Positions 8,315 to 16,970 of a DNA stretch of 64,000 nucleotides are shown one piece after another (position 1 is the first letter of the stretch; every line of letters starts with the position of its first letter). Where the stretch lies: positions 3,720,001 through 3,784,000 of the forward strand of contig NZ_AP025282.1 in assembly GCF_024347215.1 (NCBI RefSeq). Reading direction: 5' to 3'. Below the pieces are notes generated by a model. It worked only from the letters and a program-made list of their open reading frames with translations, did not search any database and was not told the DNA's origin. Both the position numbers and the translations under genes were made by a program. Source of the stretch: Aliamphritea ceti. Its GTDB lineage: Bacteria; Pseudomonadota; Gammaproteobacteria; Pseudomonadales; Balneatricaceae.

Positions 8315-9193
8315 ATGAAACTGAATAACTTACCCCCTTTAGGTCCCCTGAAAAGCTTTTGCGCTGCGGCAAAACACCAAAGCTTTACTAAAGCAGCTCA
8401 GGAACTGAACCTGACACACGGTGCTATCAGCCGGGCGGTACAACAGCTTGAACAACATTTTGGCCAGACCTTATTTCTGCGCCGAAACAGACGTATTTAT
8501 CTGACCGAGAGCGGCCGTTTCTTTGCTGATAAAGTCACTGCCATGCTGAAACAGCTTGAAATAGCCAGTGAACATATGCGTGCCAGAGAAACTGAAACCT
8601 GTATCTCTGTATCTTGTGAACCGTCACTCGCCATGCGCTGGCTGATGCCCCGGCTCAGTCACTTTTATGCGCAAGTTCCCGGCGTAGAGGTACATCTTTC
8701 AACGGCCGGTGGGCCTGTCGACCTTGCCGCGCAGAATATCGACCTGGCCATTCGTCGCTCGGACTTCCAGTGGCCGGCAGATTACTGGGTAACACCGCTA
8801 ACCAAAGAACGAATTGGCCCAGTCTGCCATCCCGGCTATCTTGATAAGTTAAACCAGCAAACGGCAGTGCTTCTGCATACCCGCACCCGCCCGGCAGCAT
8901 GGGCGGACTGGCAAACACTGAGCGATCAGGAAATTACCTTTACCGGCGAGCAGTACTTCGACCATTTCTATTTCAGCTTACAGGCTGCGGTAGCAGGATT
9001 AGGCATCGCTATTGGCCCGGAATCACTGGTCACCGATGACCTGAACATGGGTCACCTTGTAGCCCCCTTTGGCTTCATCACAACTGACACTGACTATGTG
9101 GCTCTGACTTTAAAAAACCCGCAGCGCACTGAGCTTCTGAATAGTTTTATTAGCTGGCTGGAGCAAGAGTTATCGGTGCCTCTTCAGGTTTAA
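8315..9193 (+). CDS. LysR-family regulator (GcvA-like)
   Basis: A 292-residue LysR protein. The N-terminal HTH contains FTKAAQELNLTHGAISRAVQQLE, typical of the GcvA/AmpR subgroup, and the effector-binding domain follows from about residue 90. It is divergent from the LysE-type exporter with only about 105 A/T-rich bases between the starts, the usual arrangement in which the regulator controls exporter and itself. The inducer is unknown, plausibly the exported amino acid. Confidence 0.85.
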   Translation: MKLNNLPPLGPLKSFCAAAKHQSFTKAAQELNLTHGAISRAVQQLEQHFGQTLFLRRNRRIYLTESGRFFADKVTAMLKQLEIASEHMRARETETCISVSCEPSLAMRWLMPRLSHFYAQVPGVEVHLSTAGGPVDLAAQNIDLAIRRSDFQWPADYWVTPLTKERIGPVCHPGYLDKLNQQTAVLLHTRTRPAAWADWQTLSDQEITFTGEQYFDHFYFSLQAAVAGLGIAIGPESLVTDDLNMGHLVAPFGFITTDTDYVALTLKNPQRTELLNSFISWLEQELSVPLQV

Positions 9194-9411
9194 ACAGTGA
9201 AGCAATCACTGTGCACAGACGGCATCTGTTACTAAACTTAAAGATGTTCAGAAATACTGAGAATTTAATCACTCCGCAGTCATCCTGATAATTACGCTAC
9301 AGTGCAGGCGAAGATAAAAGCATTCAGATATTTGTACTGTATGATGAACATCCGTCTTAAACCGACGTCTGATAAGTTAACCCTAAATAGCAGCAACACG
9401 GACACTTCCAC

Positions 9412-10092
9412 ATGCTTTTTATCCTGCTTGGTCTGATACTGATGATTTTGGCGTTTGGCCCTCAGTACTGGGTCAGACATATTATCCGTAAGCATCATAC
9501 GCCGATGGAAAATATGCCCGGCACAGGCGCAGAGCTGGCAACACATCTGATCGAACGGTTTAAACTTGAGGGCGTACAGGTACAGGAAACAGGGCCGGAT
9601 CAGAATTATTACTCACCGGGCGAGAAGATCGTCGGCCTTTCTCCGGATGTGTACCATGGCAAGTCACTCTCCGCTGTTGCTATCGCCACCCATGAAGTTG
9701 GTCATGCTATTCAGTACGGCCGTGAAGAAGCTGTTAGTAAATTACGCAGCAAATATACGGTGCCGGCAAAGATGGTACAGGGTATTGGTATTTTCATTCT
9801 ATCCAGTACTCCTTTTATCGGCTTGCTGGCCAAAGCCCCCGCCGTTATGGCGCTGACCATAGTGGCCGGCATCGCTACTATGCTGGCATCTGTGGTTTTC
9901 CATGCGATGATCCTACCCGAAGAATACGATGCCAGCTTTGGTAAAGCGCTGCCTATTCTCAGCGAAGGCTATGTGCCAGAAGAGCATTTACCAGCCATAC
10001 GGGAAGTACTAAAAGCCGCCGCTTACACTTATGTTGCCGGAGCACTGGCTGACATTCTCAGCGTCTGGCGCTGGCTGCTGATTTTACGCTGA
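9412..10092 (+). CDS. Neutral zinc metallopeptidase, YugP-like membrane protein
   Basis: A 226-residue protein of the Zn_peptidase_2/YugP family. It has an N-terminal membrane segment (residues 2-17), the HEVGH zinc-binding helix near residue 97 (ATHEVGHAIQ), and two or three further hydrophobic segments between about 120 and 165. The physiological substrate of this family is unknown. It appears to be a single-gene unit. Confidence 0.83.
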   Translation: MLFILLGLILMILAFGPQYWVRHIIRKHHTPMENMPGTGAELATHLIERFKLEGVQVQETGPDQNYYSPGEKIVGLSPDVYHGKSLSAVAIATHEVGHAIQYGREEAVSKLRSKYTVPAKMVQGIGIFILSSTPFIGLLAKAPAVMALTIVAGIATMLASVVFHAMILPEEYDASFGKALPILSEGYVPEEHLPAIREVLKAAAYTYVAGALADILSVWRWLLILR

Positions 10093-10189
10093 AATTGTTG
10101 TTTTCACTTCCGTGCTCTTATTTCTTCGCTCGCATTTCTGCAAAAGCCACTAAGCTTATCTGACACAGATAACGCGAAAGGAATTCAGC

Positions 10190-10516
10190 ATGACGCAATA
10201 TATGATCACCTATCTGGGCGGCAACCAACCGGCAACGCCGGAGGAAGGCAAACAGCACTTTGCCAAATACATGCAATGGCTGGCGTCTTTAGGCAGCGCT
10301 GCGGTGAGCCCTGCTAATCCCTTAAAAGCCACTTGCGTGATGCATCCTGATGGTCAGGTAACCGAAGGCGGTATGACCGGTATGTCAGGCTTTACACTGA
10401 TCGAGGCTGAATCCATGGACGCTGCACAGGCAATGGCTAAAGACTGCCCCTTTCTGGAGATAGGTGGATCACTGGAAATATCAGAACTGATTAAGATGCC
10501 GAAGCCAGACTACTAA
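10190..10516 (+). CDS. YCII-related (DGPF-like) small protein
   Basis: A 108-residue protein with the ferredoxin-like YCII/DGPF fold signature: N-terminal MITYLGG, a central GGMTGMSGFTLIEAESMDAA and the FLEIGGSLEI end. Family members are of unclear function; some act as small enzymes or as domains fused to sigma factors. A GAAAGGAA Shine-Dalgarno precedes the ATG. Confidence 0.75.
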   Translation: MTQYMITYLGGNQPATPEEGKQHFAKYMQWLASLGSAAVSPANPLKATCVMHPDGQVTEGGMTGMSGFTLIEAESMDAAQAMAKDCPFLEIGGSLEISELIKMPKPDY

Positions 10517-10528
10517 GTAGTCTGGCTG

Positions 10529-11032
10529 TTACTCTTCAGGCGGTTGAGCGATCACTGCATCACCAATACGAATGGTACCTGTGCGCAGAATTTTGGCACA
10601 TAGCCCGCCATGCCCGAGCATTGCAGCTACCCCACCCTTCCCAAGAGCAGCTTCCATTCTGGAGCAGGGATGACACAAAGCTGTCGCTTCGAATAACGCG
10701 TCGCCAATAGTGAATTGCTGATGACGCAAAGCCGTGAGATTAATATTCTTTACCACTAAGTTGCGGCGCAACACACCCGGTTGCAGATCATCCAGCCCGG
10801 TAAAATGACGAATCATCTGAATATATTCTTCAGAGATAATCGTTATCTGCCGGCCTGACCCAGGTGTTTTGTCACAACGGTGGTCCCCCTGTAAACCTAA
10901 GGTTTCCAGCGCCTCTGCTTCCGTGACTTCCAGCATATCCTGCTTACGCCCCGGACGCAGACCAATCCAGCTGAGCTCTCCTGGCGGCAAATCTTTTACG
11001 AAACGTCCGAACAGAAATTTTTGCGCTTTCAT
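10529..11032 (-). CDS. MOSC domain protein
   Basis: A 167-residue stand-alone MOSC domain, related to molybdenum-cofactor sulfurase C-terminal domains and to YiiM/YuaD. The conserved cysteine sits in LCHPCSRME (about residue 120). Such proteins are thought to carry or transfer sulfur to molybdenum enzymes or to reduce N-hydroxylated compounds. It is convergent with the YCII gene, separated by 12 bases. An AAGGGG Shine-Dalgarno supports the ATG. Confidence 0.82.
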   Translation of the reverse strand: MKAQKFLFGRFVKDLPPGELSWIGLRPGRKQDMLEVTEAEALETLGLQGDHRCDKTPGSGRQITIISEEYIQMIRHFTGLDDLQPGVLRRNLVVKNINLTALRHQQFTIGDALFEATALCHPCSRMEAALGKGGVAAMLGHGGLCAKILRTGTIRIGDAVIAQPPEE

Positions 11033-11115
11033 CAGCTGAATCCCCTTTTAGTTTTTTAAGACAGTACTGCTCAATATAATGCCCGGGTCTATTAAAGCAT
11101 TACATCGCAAGCCTG

Positions 11116-12405
11116 CTACTTTGCCGATGCCTCTTCAGGTGCATTCCAGGGGGCAACCTTGAATAACAGCAACATACCCGGAATCGCCAGAACAGCACAC
11201 AACAGGAAGAAATGCTCCCAGCCAACCGCATCAACAATATAACCGGTTATGGCATTCACAAAGGTCCGCGGCAATGCTGCCAGTGCGGTAAACAAAGCAA
11301 ACTGTGTTGCTGCAAAAGCCACACTGGTGGTTCGGGCAATAAAGGCGGTAAACGCCGCTGTTCCCAAACCAACACCCAGATATTCAAAGCTGATAACAAC
11401 TGCCAGTGCCAGCTTATCCGGCCCCATCTGAGCCAATATAGCAAAGCCCAAAATAGTCACTACCTGCACCACACCAAAGATCCACAACGCCCGGTTAATG
11501 CCCAGCTTGATCATCCACAGGCCGCCTAAAACACCGCCAACAATCGAGGCCCACAATGCGGATGCCTTAGCAATCACACCGATGTCTGTCAGGGTAAAGC
11601 CCAGGTCTATATAAAACGGCGTCGATAAGGCAGTTGCCATGTTATCGCCAAGTTTATACAGAAACATAAAGCAGAGAATTTGCAGCGCGCCCATCCAGCC
11701 AAGCCGGCCGACAAACTCCCGGAAAGGCTCAATAATCGCTTCTTTGAGGGTTTTCGGTGCCGCAGGTTCACTCACCGGCTCTTTTACAAACAACGTCATG
11801 AGCACGCCAAGCAGCATAAAGCAGGCCACAATCACGAACACCGTTGACCAGGGCAATATATCCGCCAGAATAAGCCCCAGCGCGCCCGGCACCAGGCCGG
11901 ATATTCGGTAAGCCTGAACATGTACCGAGTTTCCCCAGCCCAGTTCTCTGTCCGGTAAGAGCTCTCGGCGATAAGCATCCAGTACTATGTCCTGACTGGC
12001 ACTGAACAGCGCAACAGCCGTGGCCATATAAGCAATGGTCATAATGGACATCTGCGGATCAAAGCTGCCCAGCATGGCAATCGATATCAGCAGAGCAATC
12101 TGCATTATCAACATCCAGCCTCTGCGCCGACCAAGAAATGGCGGTACATAGCGATCCATTAACGGTGCCCAGAGAAACTTCCAGGTATAAGGAAAAGTAA
12201 CCAGTGCGAACAGGCCAATCTCTTTCAGACCCACGCCTTCTGAGCGTAAATAGGCAGGCAACATCTGAAAGAGTACGTATAAAGGCATACCGGATGCAAA
12301 ACCGGTAAAGATACAGATCAGCGTCCGGCGGTTAAGGACCGCATCCCACCAGTTGTCTGTTGCAGGCTGGCTATTCTCCACTGCGTCTGTTTCTGATGTA
12401 GCCAC
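11116..12405 (-). CDS. AmpG-like muropeptide MFS permease
   Basis: A 429-residue, roughly 12-segment MFS protein of the AmpG/PAT family, recognised from the N-terminal RRTLICIFTGFASGMPLYVL and the SASQDIVLDAYRRELL stretch near residue 140. AmpG imports GlcNAc-anhydro-muropeptides from the periplasm for cell-wall recycling, and can feed AmpR-type beta-lactamase control. I prefer the GTG start giving VATSETD because a GGGAG Shine-Dalgarno lies eight bases before it; the TTG 15 bases upstream has none. A second AmpG paralogue elsewhere is common, so the exact substrate is uncertain. Confidence 0.8.
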   Translation of the reverse strand: MATSETDAVENSQPATDNWWDAVLNRRTLICIFTGFASGMPLYVLFQMLPAYLRSEGVGLKEIGLFALVTFPYTWKFLWAPLMDRYVPPFLGRRRGWMLIMQIALLISIAMLGSFDPQMSIMTIAYMATAVALFSASQDIVLDAYRRELLPDRELGWGNSVHVQAYRISGLVPGALGLILADILPWSTVFVIVACFMLLGVLMTLFVKEPVSEPAAPKTLKEAIIEPFREFVGRLGWMGALQILCFMFLYKLGDNMATALSTPFYIDLGFTLTDIGVIAKASALWASIVGGVLGGLWMIKLGINRALWIFGVVQVVTILGFAILAQMGPDKLALAVVISFEYLGVGLGTAAFTAFIARTTSVAFAATQFALFTALAALPRTFVNAITGYIVDAVGWEHFFLLCAVLAIPGMLLLFKVAPWNAPEEASAK

Positions 12406-12435
12406 CCGAGATGCTCCCAAAACAATTTATTCGTA

Positions 12436-12470
12436 CAAAAAAATCAGGTTGCAGAAATACTGCAACCTGA
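12436..12470 (-). terminator. Terminator after yajQ
   Basis: TCAGGTTGCAG and CTGCAACCTGA form an 11-base perfect stem with a five-base loop; on the minus strand it is followed by seven T. It ends the yajQ transcript just before the AmpG-like gene, so that gene needs its own promoter or read-through. Confidence 0.88.
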
Positions 12471-12494
12471 CTGACTGGGATATGAACCCCGGGA

Positions 12495-12977
12495 TTAATC
12501 GCGGAAATTATTAAACTGCAACGGCAGTTCTAAATCGGCTTCGCGCAGAAAAGATATAACGGTTTGCAGATCATCACGCTTCTTACCGGTTACCCTTACC
12601 TGCTCGCCCTGTACCTGAGTCTGTACTTTGAGCTTGGCATCTTTAATCTGCTTGATGATCTTTTTGCACATTGGCTGATCCAGCCCCTGCTTCAAAATCA
12701 CCTGCTGGCGGGCTTTCATGTTTGTTACTTCAACGTCTTTTTCTTCCAGACTTTTAACGTCGATACCGCGCTTAACCAGCTTGTCACGCAGAATCTGAGC
12801 CATTTGCTGCAGCTGGAAATCCACATCAGCATGCATGGTGATCATCTCATCAGCCAGCTCAAACTTCGCATTAATACCTTTAAAATCAAACCGGGTGGTT
12901 ACTTCACGGTTAGCCTGATCAACCGCGTTATTTACTTCGTGCATATCCAGTTCAGAAACAATATCAAATGATGGCAT
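12495..12977 (-). CDS. yajQ: YajQ-family nucleotide (c-di-GMP) binding protein
   Basis: A 160-residue protein of the UPF0234/YajQ family with two ferredoxin-like halves; the start MPSFDIVSELDMHEVNNAVDQ is the family signature. Xanthomonas and Pseudomonas homologues bind cyclic di-GMP, and E. coli YajQ binds nucleotides. The ATG chosen has a GAGGAG Shine-Dalgarno nine bases upstream; an in-frame start 39 bases earlier adds a non-conserved leader. It could be an effector for the GGDEF/EAL proteins elsewhere in the window, but nothing in the sequence shows this. Confidence 0.9.
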   Translation of the reverse strand: MPSFDIVSELDMHEVNNAVDQANREVTTRFDFKGINAKFELADEMITMHADVDFQLQQMAQILRDKLVKRGIDVKSLEEKDVEVTNMKARQQVILKQGLDQPMCKKIIKQIKDAKLKVQTQVQGEQVRVTGKKRDDLQTVISFLREADLELPLQFNNFRD

Positions 12978-13119
12978 AGGGGTTTTCTCCTCTGTTACCG
13001 GGACAACACACGGCAACCTGTAAACACATGTCAGATCAGGGACAGGCCCCGAGTGATTTATTTGCGCTTATCATACCGTTATGATGCGCAGGACTACAGT
13101 ACATTCAACAGGATTACTT

Positions 13120-14049
13120 ATGCAGTGGCATATCCTCGGAGCCGGAGCAATCGGCCTGCTCTGGGCGGCAAAATTTCAGCGGACAGGGTTTAATACAACT
13201 CTGCTGTTACGTAACCCCGCTAAACTGGCTACATACAGGGGGACTTTCACAATTGTGGAAAGTTCGATTCAGGAAAGCCCGACTCAAAAAGCCCAGCAAA
13301 GTAGTCAGATCGCCGTACCTGCCCAAGCGCTTGATGCTCCTGACTGTGGATTAATCCACAACCTGCTCATTACCACTAAAAGCTATGATTCGCTTAGCGC
13401 TTTTAACAGCATCAGACACCGGCTCGCCGACAATGCCCGGATTCTGTTGTTACATAACGGCATGGGGCCTCAGCAAGCTATTGCTGAGCAAAACCCGCAG
13501 CTACAGGTATGGGCAGGCAGCACGACTGACGGCGCTTATCTGAACAGTGCTTTTGAACTGATCCGTGCTGGCCATGGCCATACACGGATTGGCAGACTGA
13601 ACGATCCACAGGATCAGTCACTCAGTAACCAGCTAATCAGCTGCGAACAGGCACTAAGCCACAGCCCTGATATCCATGCGACTTTATGGCAGAAACTGGC
13701 CATAAACTGTGCAATTAATCCCCTGACTGCTATTTACCAGTGTCGCAACGGCGAACTCTCCAGCCATGCAGAGTACCGCGCGCATATGCAGATTATCTGC
13801 CACGAAGTAGAACAGGTTGCCAGCCACTTACAAACTCCTTTGTTTGATCAGCCACTGATCGACCAGGCATGCTTAGTCGCTGAACAAACTGCCAACAACT
13901 ATTCATCCATGTATCAGGATGTTATTCACCAGCGCCGCAGCGAAATTGAGACCATTACCGGCTACCTCTGCCAGCAGGCAGCTAAACACAAGATTCCTGT
14001 CCCGGAAAACCAGCGTCTTTACGAACAGATTATCCGGCTACAGGCGTAA
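13120..14049 (+). CDS. panE: 2-dehydropantoate 2-reductase (ketopantoate reductase family)
   Basis: NADPH-binding motif ILGAGAIGLLWAAKF at the very N-terminus and the C-terminal ApbA_C domain containing WQKLAINCAINPLTAIY (about residue 190) with the catalytic lysine. It would reduce 2-dehydropantoate to pantoate in pantothenate and CoA synthesis. The ATG chosen gives the expected N-terminus and has an AGGA site six bases upstream; an earlier in-frame ATG adds 13 residues. At 309 residues it is normal. Other short-chain 2-oxo acid substrates are possible in this family. Confidence 0.85.
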   Translation: MQWHILGAGAIGLLWAAKFQRTGFNTTLLLRNPAKLATYRGTFTIVESSIQESPTQKAQQSSQIAVPAQALDAPDCGLIHNLLITTKSYDSLSAFNSIRHRLADNARILLLHNGMGPQQAIAEQNPQLQVWAGSTTDGAYLNSAFELIRAGHGHTRIGRLNDPQDQSLSNQLISCEQALSHSPDIHATLWQKLAINCAINPLTAIYQCRNGELSSHAEYRAHMQIICHEVEQVASHLQTPLFDQPLIDQACLVAEQTANNYSSMYQDVIHQRRSEIETITGYLCQQAAKHKIPVPENQRLYEQIIRLQA

Positions 14050-14133
14050 TTCCAGCGCTGCTATGACCCCGGTCATCCCTGTCAGGAGATAACCGGCATA
14101 TACTGGTAGCACCCGTTCAGAGAAGGACATTCA

Positions 14134-14985
14134 GTGAGTAATATGGACACCGCGACTACCGGATCAAAAGCCAGAGGCCTGGGTGACGACTACCCATACG
14201 ATCAGAAAATCTCCCGCGCGGATTATGAAGCGGAAAAACGCCTGCTGCAGATTGAGCTTCTGAAAATGCAGAACTGGGTTAAGCACAGTGGTGAACGGGT
14301 GATGATCATTTTTGAAGGCCGCGACGCAGCCGGCAAAGGTGGTGCAATCAAACGCTTTATGGAGCACCTCAACCCACGGGGTGCCAGAATCGTCGCACTG
14401 GAGAAACCTTCTGCCACAGAACAAAGCCAGTGGTATTTTCAGCGCTATATGCAACATTTGCCCAGCGGTGGTGAAATCGTATTATTCGACCGCTCCTGGT
14501 ATAACCGCGCCGGTGTCGAACGGGTGATGAACTTCTGCAGCAATGCCCAATACTCTGAGTTTATGCAGCAAACACCTGCACTGGAAAAAATGCTGGTACA
14601 AAGCGGCATAAGGCTTTTTAAACTCTGGTTTTCAGTTAACAAACAAGAACAGTTTCGCCGTTTCCAGCAGCGCAGGAATGATCCTCTAAAGCAGTGGAAA
14701 CTTAGCCCGATGGACCTTGCATCGCTGGATAAATGGGACGACTACACCAAAGCTAAAGAAGCTATGTATGCCTGTACACACACGCCTGAAGCTCCCTGGA
14801 CAACCGTTATGTCTGACGACAAAAAACGTGCCCGTCTGAATGCGATTAAACATGTCCTTCATCATCTGCCTTATGACGATAAAGACACTCAGCATGACTT
14901 ATCGCCCGATCCGCTTATCATCGCTGATGCCTTAACCCGCAACACTCAGCATTCGATGGATCACCCCGCCCCTGGCAATCGCTGA
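14134..14985 (+). CDS. ppk2: Polyphosphate kinase 2 family
   Basis: A single-domain, 283-residue PPK2 with the Walker A motif EGRDAAGKGG (about residue 64), the lid-region signature WYFQRYMQHLP and the Walker B FDRSWYNRAGVERVM. PPK2 enzymes move phosphate between polyphosphate and nucleoside di- or monophosphates; one-domain class I forms mostly phosphorylate NDPs. The GTG start follows an AGAAGG Shine-Dalgarno at good spacing, whereas the ATG three codons later is too far away. It stands alone between panE and the cobalamin genes. Confidence 0.9.
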   Translation: MSNMDTATTGSKARGLGDDYPYDQKISRADYEAEKRLLQIELLKMQNWVKHSGERVMIIFEGRDAAGKGGAIKRFMEHLNPRGARIVALEKPSATEQSQWYFQRYMQHLPSGGEIVLFDRSWYNRAGVERVMNFCSNAQYSEFMQQTPALEKMLVQSGIRLFKLWFSVNKQEQFRRFQQRRNDPLKQWKLSPMDLASLDKWDDYTKAKEAMYACTHTPEAPWTTVMSDDKKRARLNAIKHVLHHLPYDDKDTQHDLSPDPLIIADALTRNTQHSMDHPAPGNR

Positions 14986-15182
14986 ATACTGCTGCCAGGT
15001 TCTGACCTGGCAACATAACCGTTGTATTCTGCCGCAGCTAACAGAAACGTATAACAATAGCGGGAATCCGACCCCGACTTTTCCCTGTGCGTCCCAACTT
15101 TCAGAGCACTGCAACAACTGTTGACCATTCCCTCCAGCCAACTCATTATGACTGCAATACTTATCATCTGTTGGAGTCACTT

Positions 15183-15797
15183 ATGGTCGCGCGCCGCCTG
15201 ACAAAAATTTATACCCGCACCGGCGATAAAGGTACCACCGCCCTGGCAAATGGCAGCCGGGTAGATAAACATCATCCCCGCATAGAAACCATGGGCGATG
15301 TGGATGAACTCAACTGCTTACTTGGCGTTCTGGTAGAAGAACTGGCAAGTGATGATCCAATCCGGGAATTTCTGACCCTCAGTCAACACTGCCTGTTCGA
15401 TATCGGTGGCGAAATAGCCGTTGCTGATGCGGGTTACAAAGTTATTGCCGCTGAAGATATTACTCAGTTAGAACAGCAGCTCGATCAACTCAACGAAGAT
15501 TTACCGCCGTTACAGGAGTTTATTTTACCCGGTGGCAACCGTGCCGCAGCACTGTGCCATCAGGCCCGCAGTGTATGCCGCCGGGCAGAACGCCGTCTGG
15601 TTGAACTGGTACAGCTGGAAAATACCCCAGCCGAAGGGGAACAGGAGGCTGTAGAAATGGTCAATAACTATGCCGCTGCATATGTAAACCGTTTATCAGA
15701 TCTGTTGTTTGTCAGCGCCCGGGTTCTCGCCCGCCGAAACGACGGCAACGAAGTACTCTGGCAGCCAAAACAAAAGCGAACTGCCGGAGAAGATTAA
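15183..15797 (+). CDS. PduO-type cob(I)alamin adenosyltransferase
   Basis: The 204-residue protein opens with the PduO/CobA2 signature KIYTRTGDKGTTAL (ATP-binding loop). It then has a helix bundle with RSVCRRAERR and YVNRLSDLLFVSAR, the residues that bind ATP and cobalamin. It forms adenosylcobalamin from cob(I)alamin and ATP. The ATG chosen follows a GGAG site and leaves the conserved core intact. The cobC, cobT and cobU genes lie just downstream on the other strand, so a cobalamin salvage role fits. Confidence 0.92.
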   Translation: MVARRLTKIYTRTGDKGTTALANGSRVDKHHPRIETMGDVDELNCLLGVLVEELASDDPIREFLTLSQHCLFDIGGEIAVADAGYKVIAAEDITQLEQQLDQLNEDLPPLQEFILPGGNRAAALCHQARSVCRRAERRLVELVQLENTPAEGEQEAVEMVNNYAAAYVNRLSDLLFVSARVLARRNDGNEVLWQPKQKRTAGED

Positions 15798-15872
15798 GGG
15801 TCGATTAAAGCGGTTTGTTATACTGTGCTAAGAAGAATCAACTGAACTTCATTTATTACCGAAAGCGCGAAT

Positions 15873-16220
15873 ATGAACATAACCGTAAAAATACAGACTT
15901 TACTGGCTGGCATCACACTGGCGATCAGCCCAATGGCGATGGCCATGGGAGATTGTAAGGACCAGCAAAGTTTCTGCGAAGCTAAATGTGAAGTCCGCCA
16001 TCTGGGTGACGATGCAGCTATTAAAGGCTGCTATGCAAAATGCACCGGTAGCCGGGCAGTTTGCAGCACTAAAGAAGGCGCTATAGAAGCCTATGAAGCA
16101 GGTGAAGAAGGTGTAGGCACTGTCTACGAAGCCGGCAAAGAAGGCGCTAAAAGTGCCGTTGAAGTCGGTAAAGACGCTGTAGACTCTACCAAATCATTCT
16201 TCAAAGGTATTTTCGACTGA
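15873..16220 (+). CDS. Small exported Cys-rich protein with helical tail
   Basis: A 115-residue protein I do not recognise. It begins with a signal peptide (about residues 1-25, ending MAMA), followed by a six-cysteine segment (CKDQQSFCEAKC ... CYAKC ... C, residues 27-66). The C-terminal half has quasi-repeats YEAGEEGVGTV / YEAGKEGAKSA / VEVGKDAVDS of about 11 residues, which look like an amphipathic helix. It should be periplasmic and may form up to three disulfides. It has its own downstream terminator and is probably monocistronic. Confidence 0.7.
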   Translation: MNITVKIQTLLAGITLAISPMAMAMGDCKDQQSFCEAKCEVRHLGDDAAIKGCYAKCTGSRAVCSTKEGAIEAYEAGEEGVGTVYEAGKEGAKSAVEVGKDAVDSTKSFFKGIFD

Positions 16221-16267
16221 TACCTGCAAAGCATTAAAGACCAGAGCTTAAGCGGGTACTGATCAAT

Positions 16268-16302
16268 AAAAAAGCGCAGCCATTTATGACTGCGCTTTTT
16301 TT
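16268..16302 (+). terminator. Bidirectional terminator
   Basis: AAAAAAGCGCAG pairs with CTGCGCTTTTTT; A-run on one side and T-run on the other allow function in both directions, for the small Cys-rich gene and for the convergent cobC. Confidence 0.88.
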
Positions 16303-16343
16303 ATACTTAGTACTTTTTTATGTTCTGTACTTGGCAACCGCAT

Positions 16344-16958
16344 TCAACGGTTAATAAATGCCACGCTGTACCCCAACTGATCGGGTTCACCGATTATGTG
16401 AATACGGCTCAGCGATGCATAATCCAGTTGCAGACAATTCCAGTTACCTGCAGGTATAGCCAGTATTCTCGCCAGTAAAGCCCGGATTACACCGCCATGT
16501 GTGACCCACAGATAATGCCCCTGTGAATGGGTGCGAACAAAATCATCCAGACATTCTTTCAGGCGCCCTCTGAAAACTTTCAGCGTCTCACCTTCAGGAG
16601 GTGTGAATTCTTCCGGGTCTTCCCAAAACTGAGTAACATCTTCAGGAAACTTCTCCCAAATATCGGCCAGCAGTTCACCATCCCATTCGCCAAAATCAAT
16701 TTCCTGCAAACGTGGTTCTAACTGGCAACTGATGTCATGCTCCGCCGCATAAGCAACAGCTACTTTAGAGCAACGCCGCAACGGTGAGCTAACTACTCCC
16801 CGCCAGGGCTGACCTGCTTCTGCTAAAGTCCGCTGCATGCACTTCATGCCCGGTTTACTCAGTTTAGAATCTGTACGGCCACGATAAATGGCCCCGTCTT
16901 CTGTCTCACCATGGCGTAACAGATCGATAGTCAGATCAATACTTGGTTCTGTCGGCAT
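16344..16958 (-). CDS. cobC: Histidine phosphatase, probable alpha-ribazole phosphatase
   Basis: A 204-residue phosphoglycerate-mutase-like phosphatase. The phosphohistidine motif LRHGETE lies at residue 13, followed by RGRTDSKLS, SSPLRRC and, later, the second catalytic histidine in VTHGGVIRALL. It starts 12 bases after cobT and would remove the phosphate from alpha-ribazole phosphate or from adenosylcobalamin phosphate, completing the lower ligand assembly. The family is broad, so the assignment rests on context as well as sequence. Confidence 0.85.
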   Translation of the reverse strand: MPTEPSIDLTIDLLRHGETEDGAIYRGRTDSKLSKPGMKCMQRTLAEAGQPWRGVVSSPLRRCSKVAVAYAAEHDISCQLEPRLQEIDFGEWDGELLADIWEKFPEDVTQFWEDPEEFTPPEGETLKVFRGRLKECLDDFVRTHSQGHYLWVTHGGVIRALLARILAIPAGNWNCLQLDYASLSRIHIIGEPDQLGYSVAFINR

Positions 16959-16970
16959 ATTTTTTGAGCC

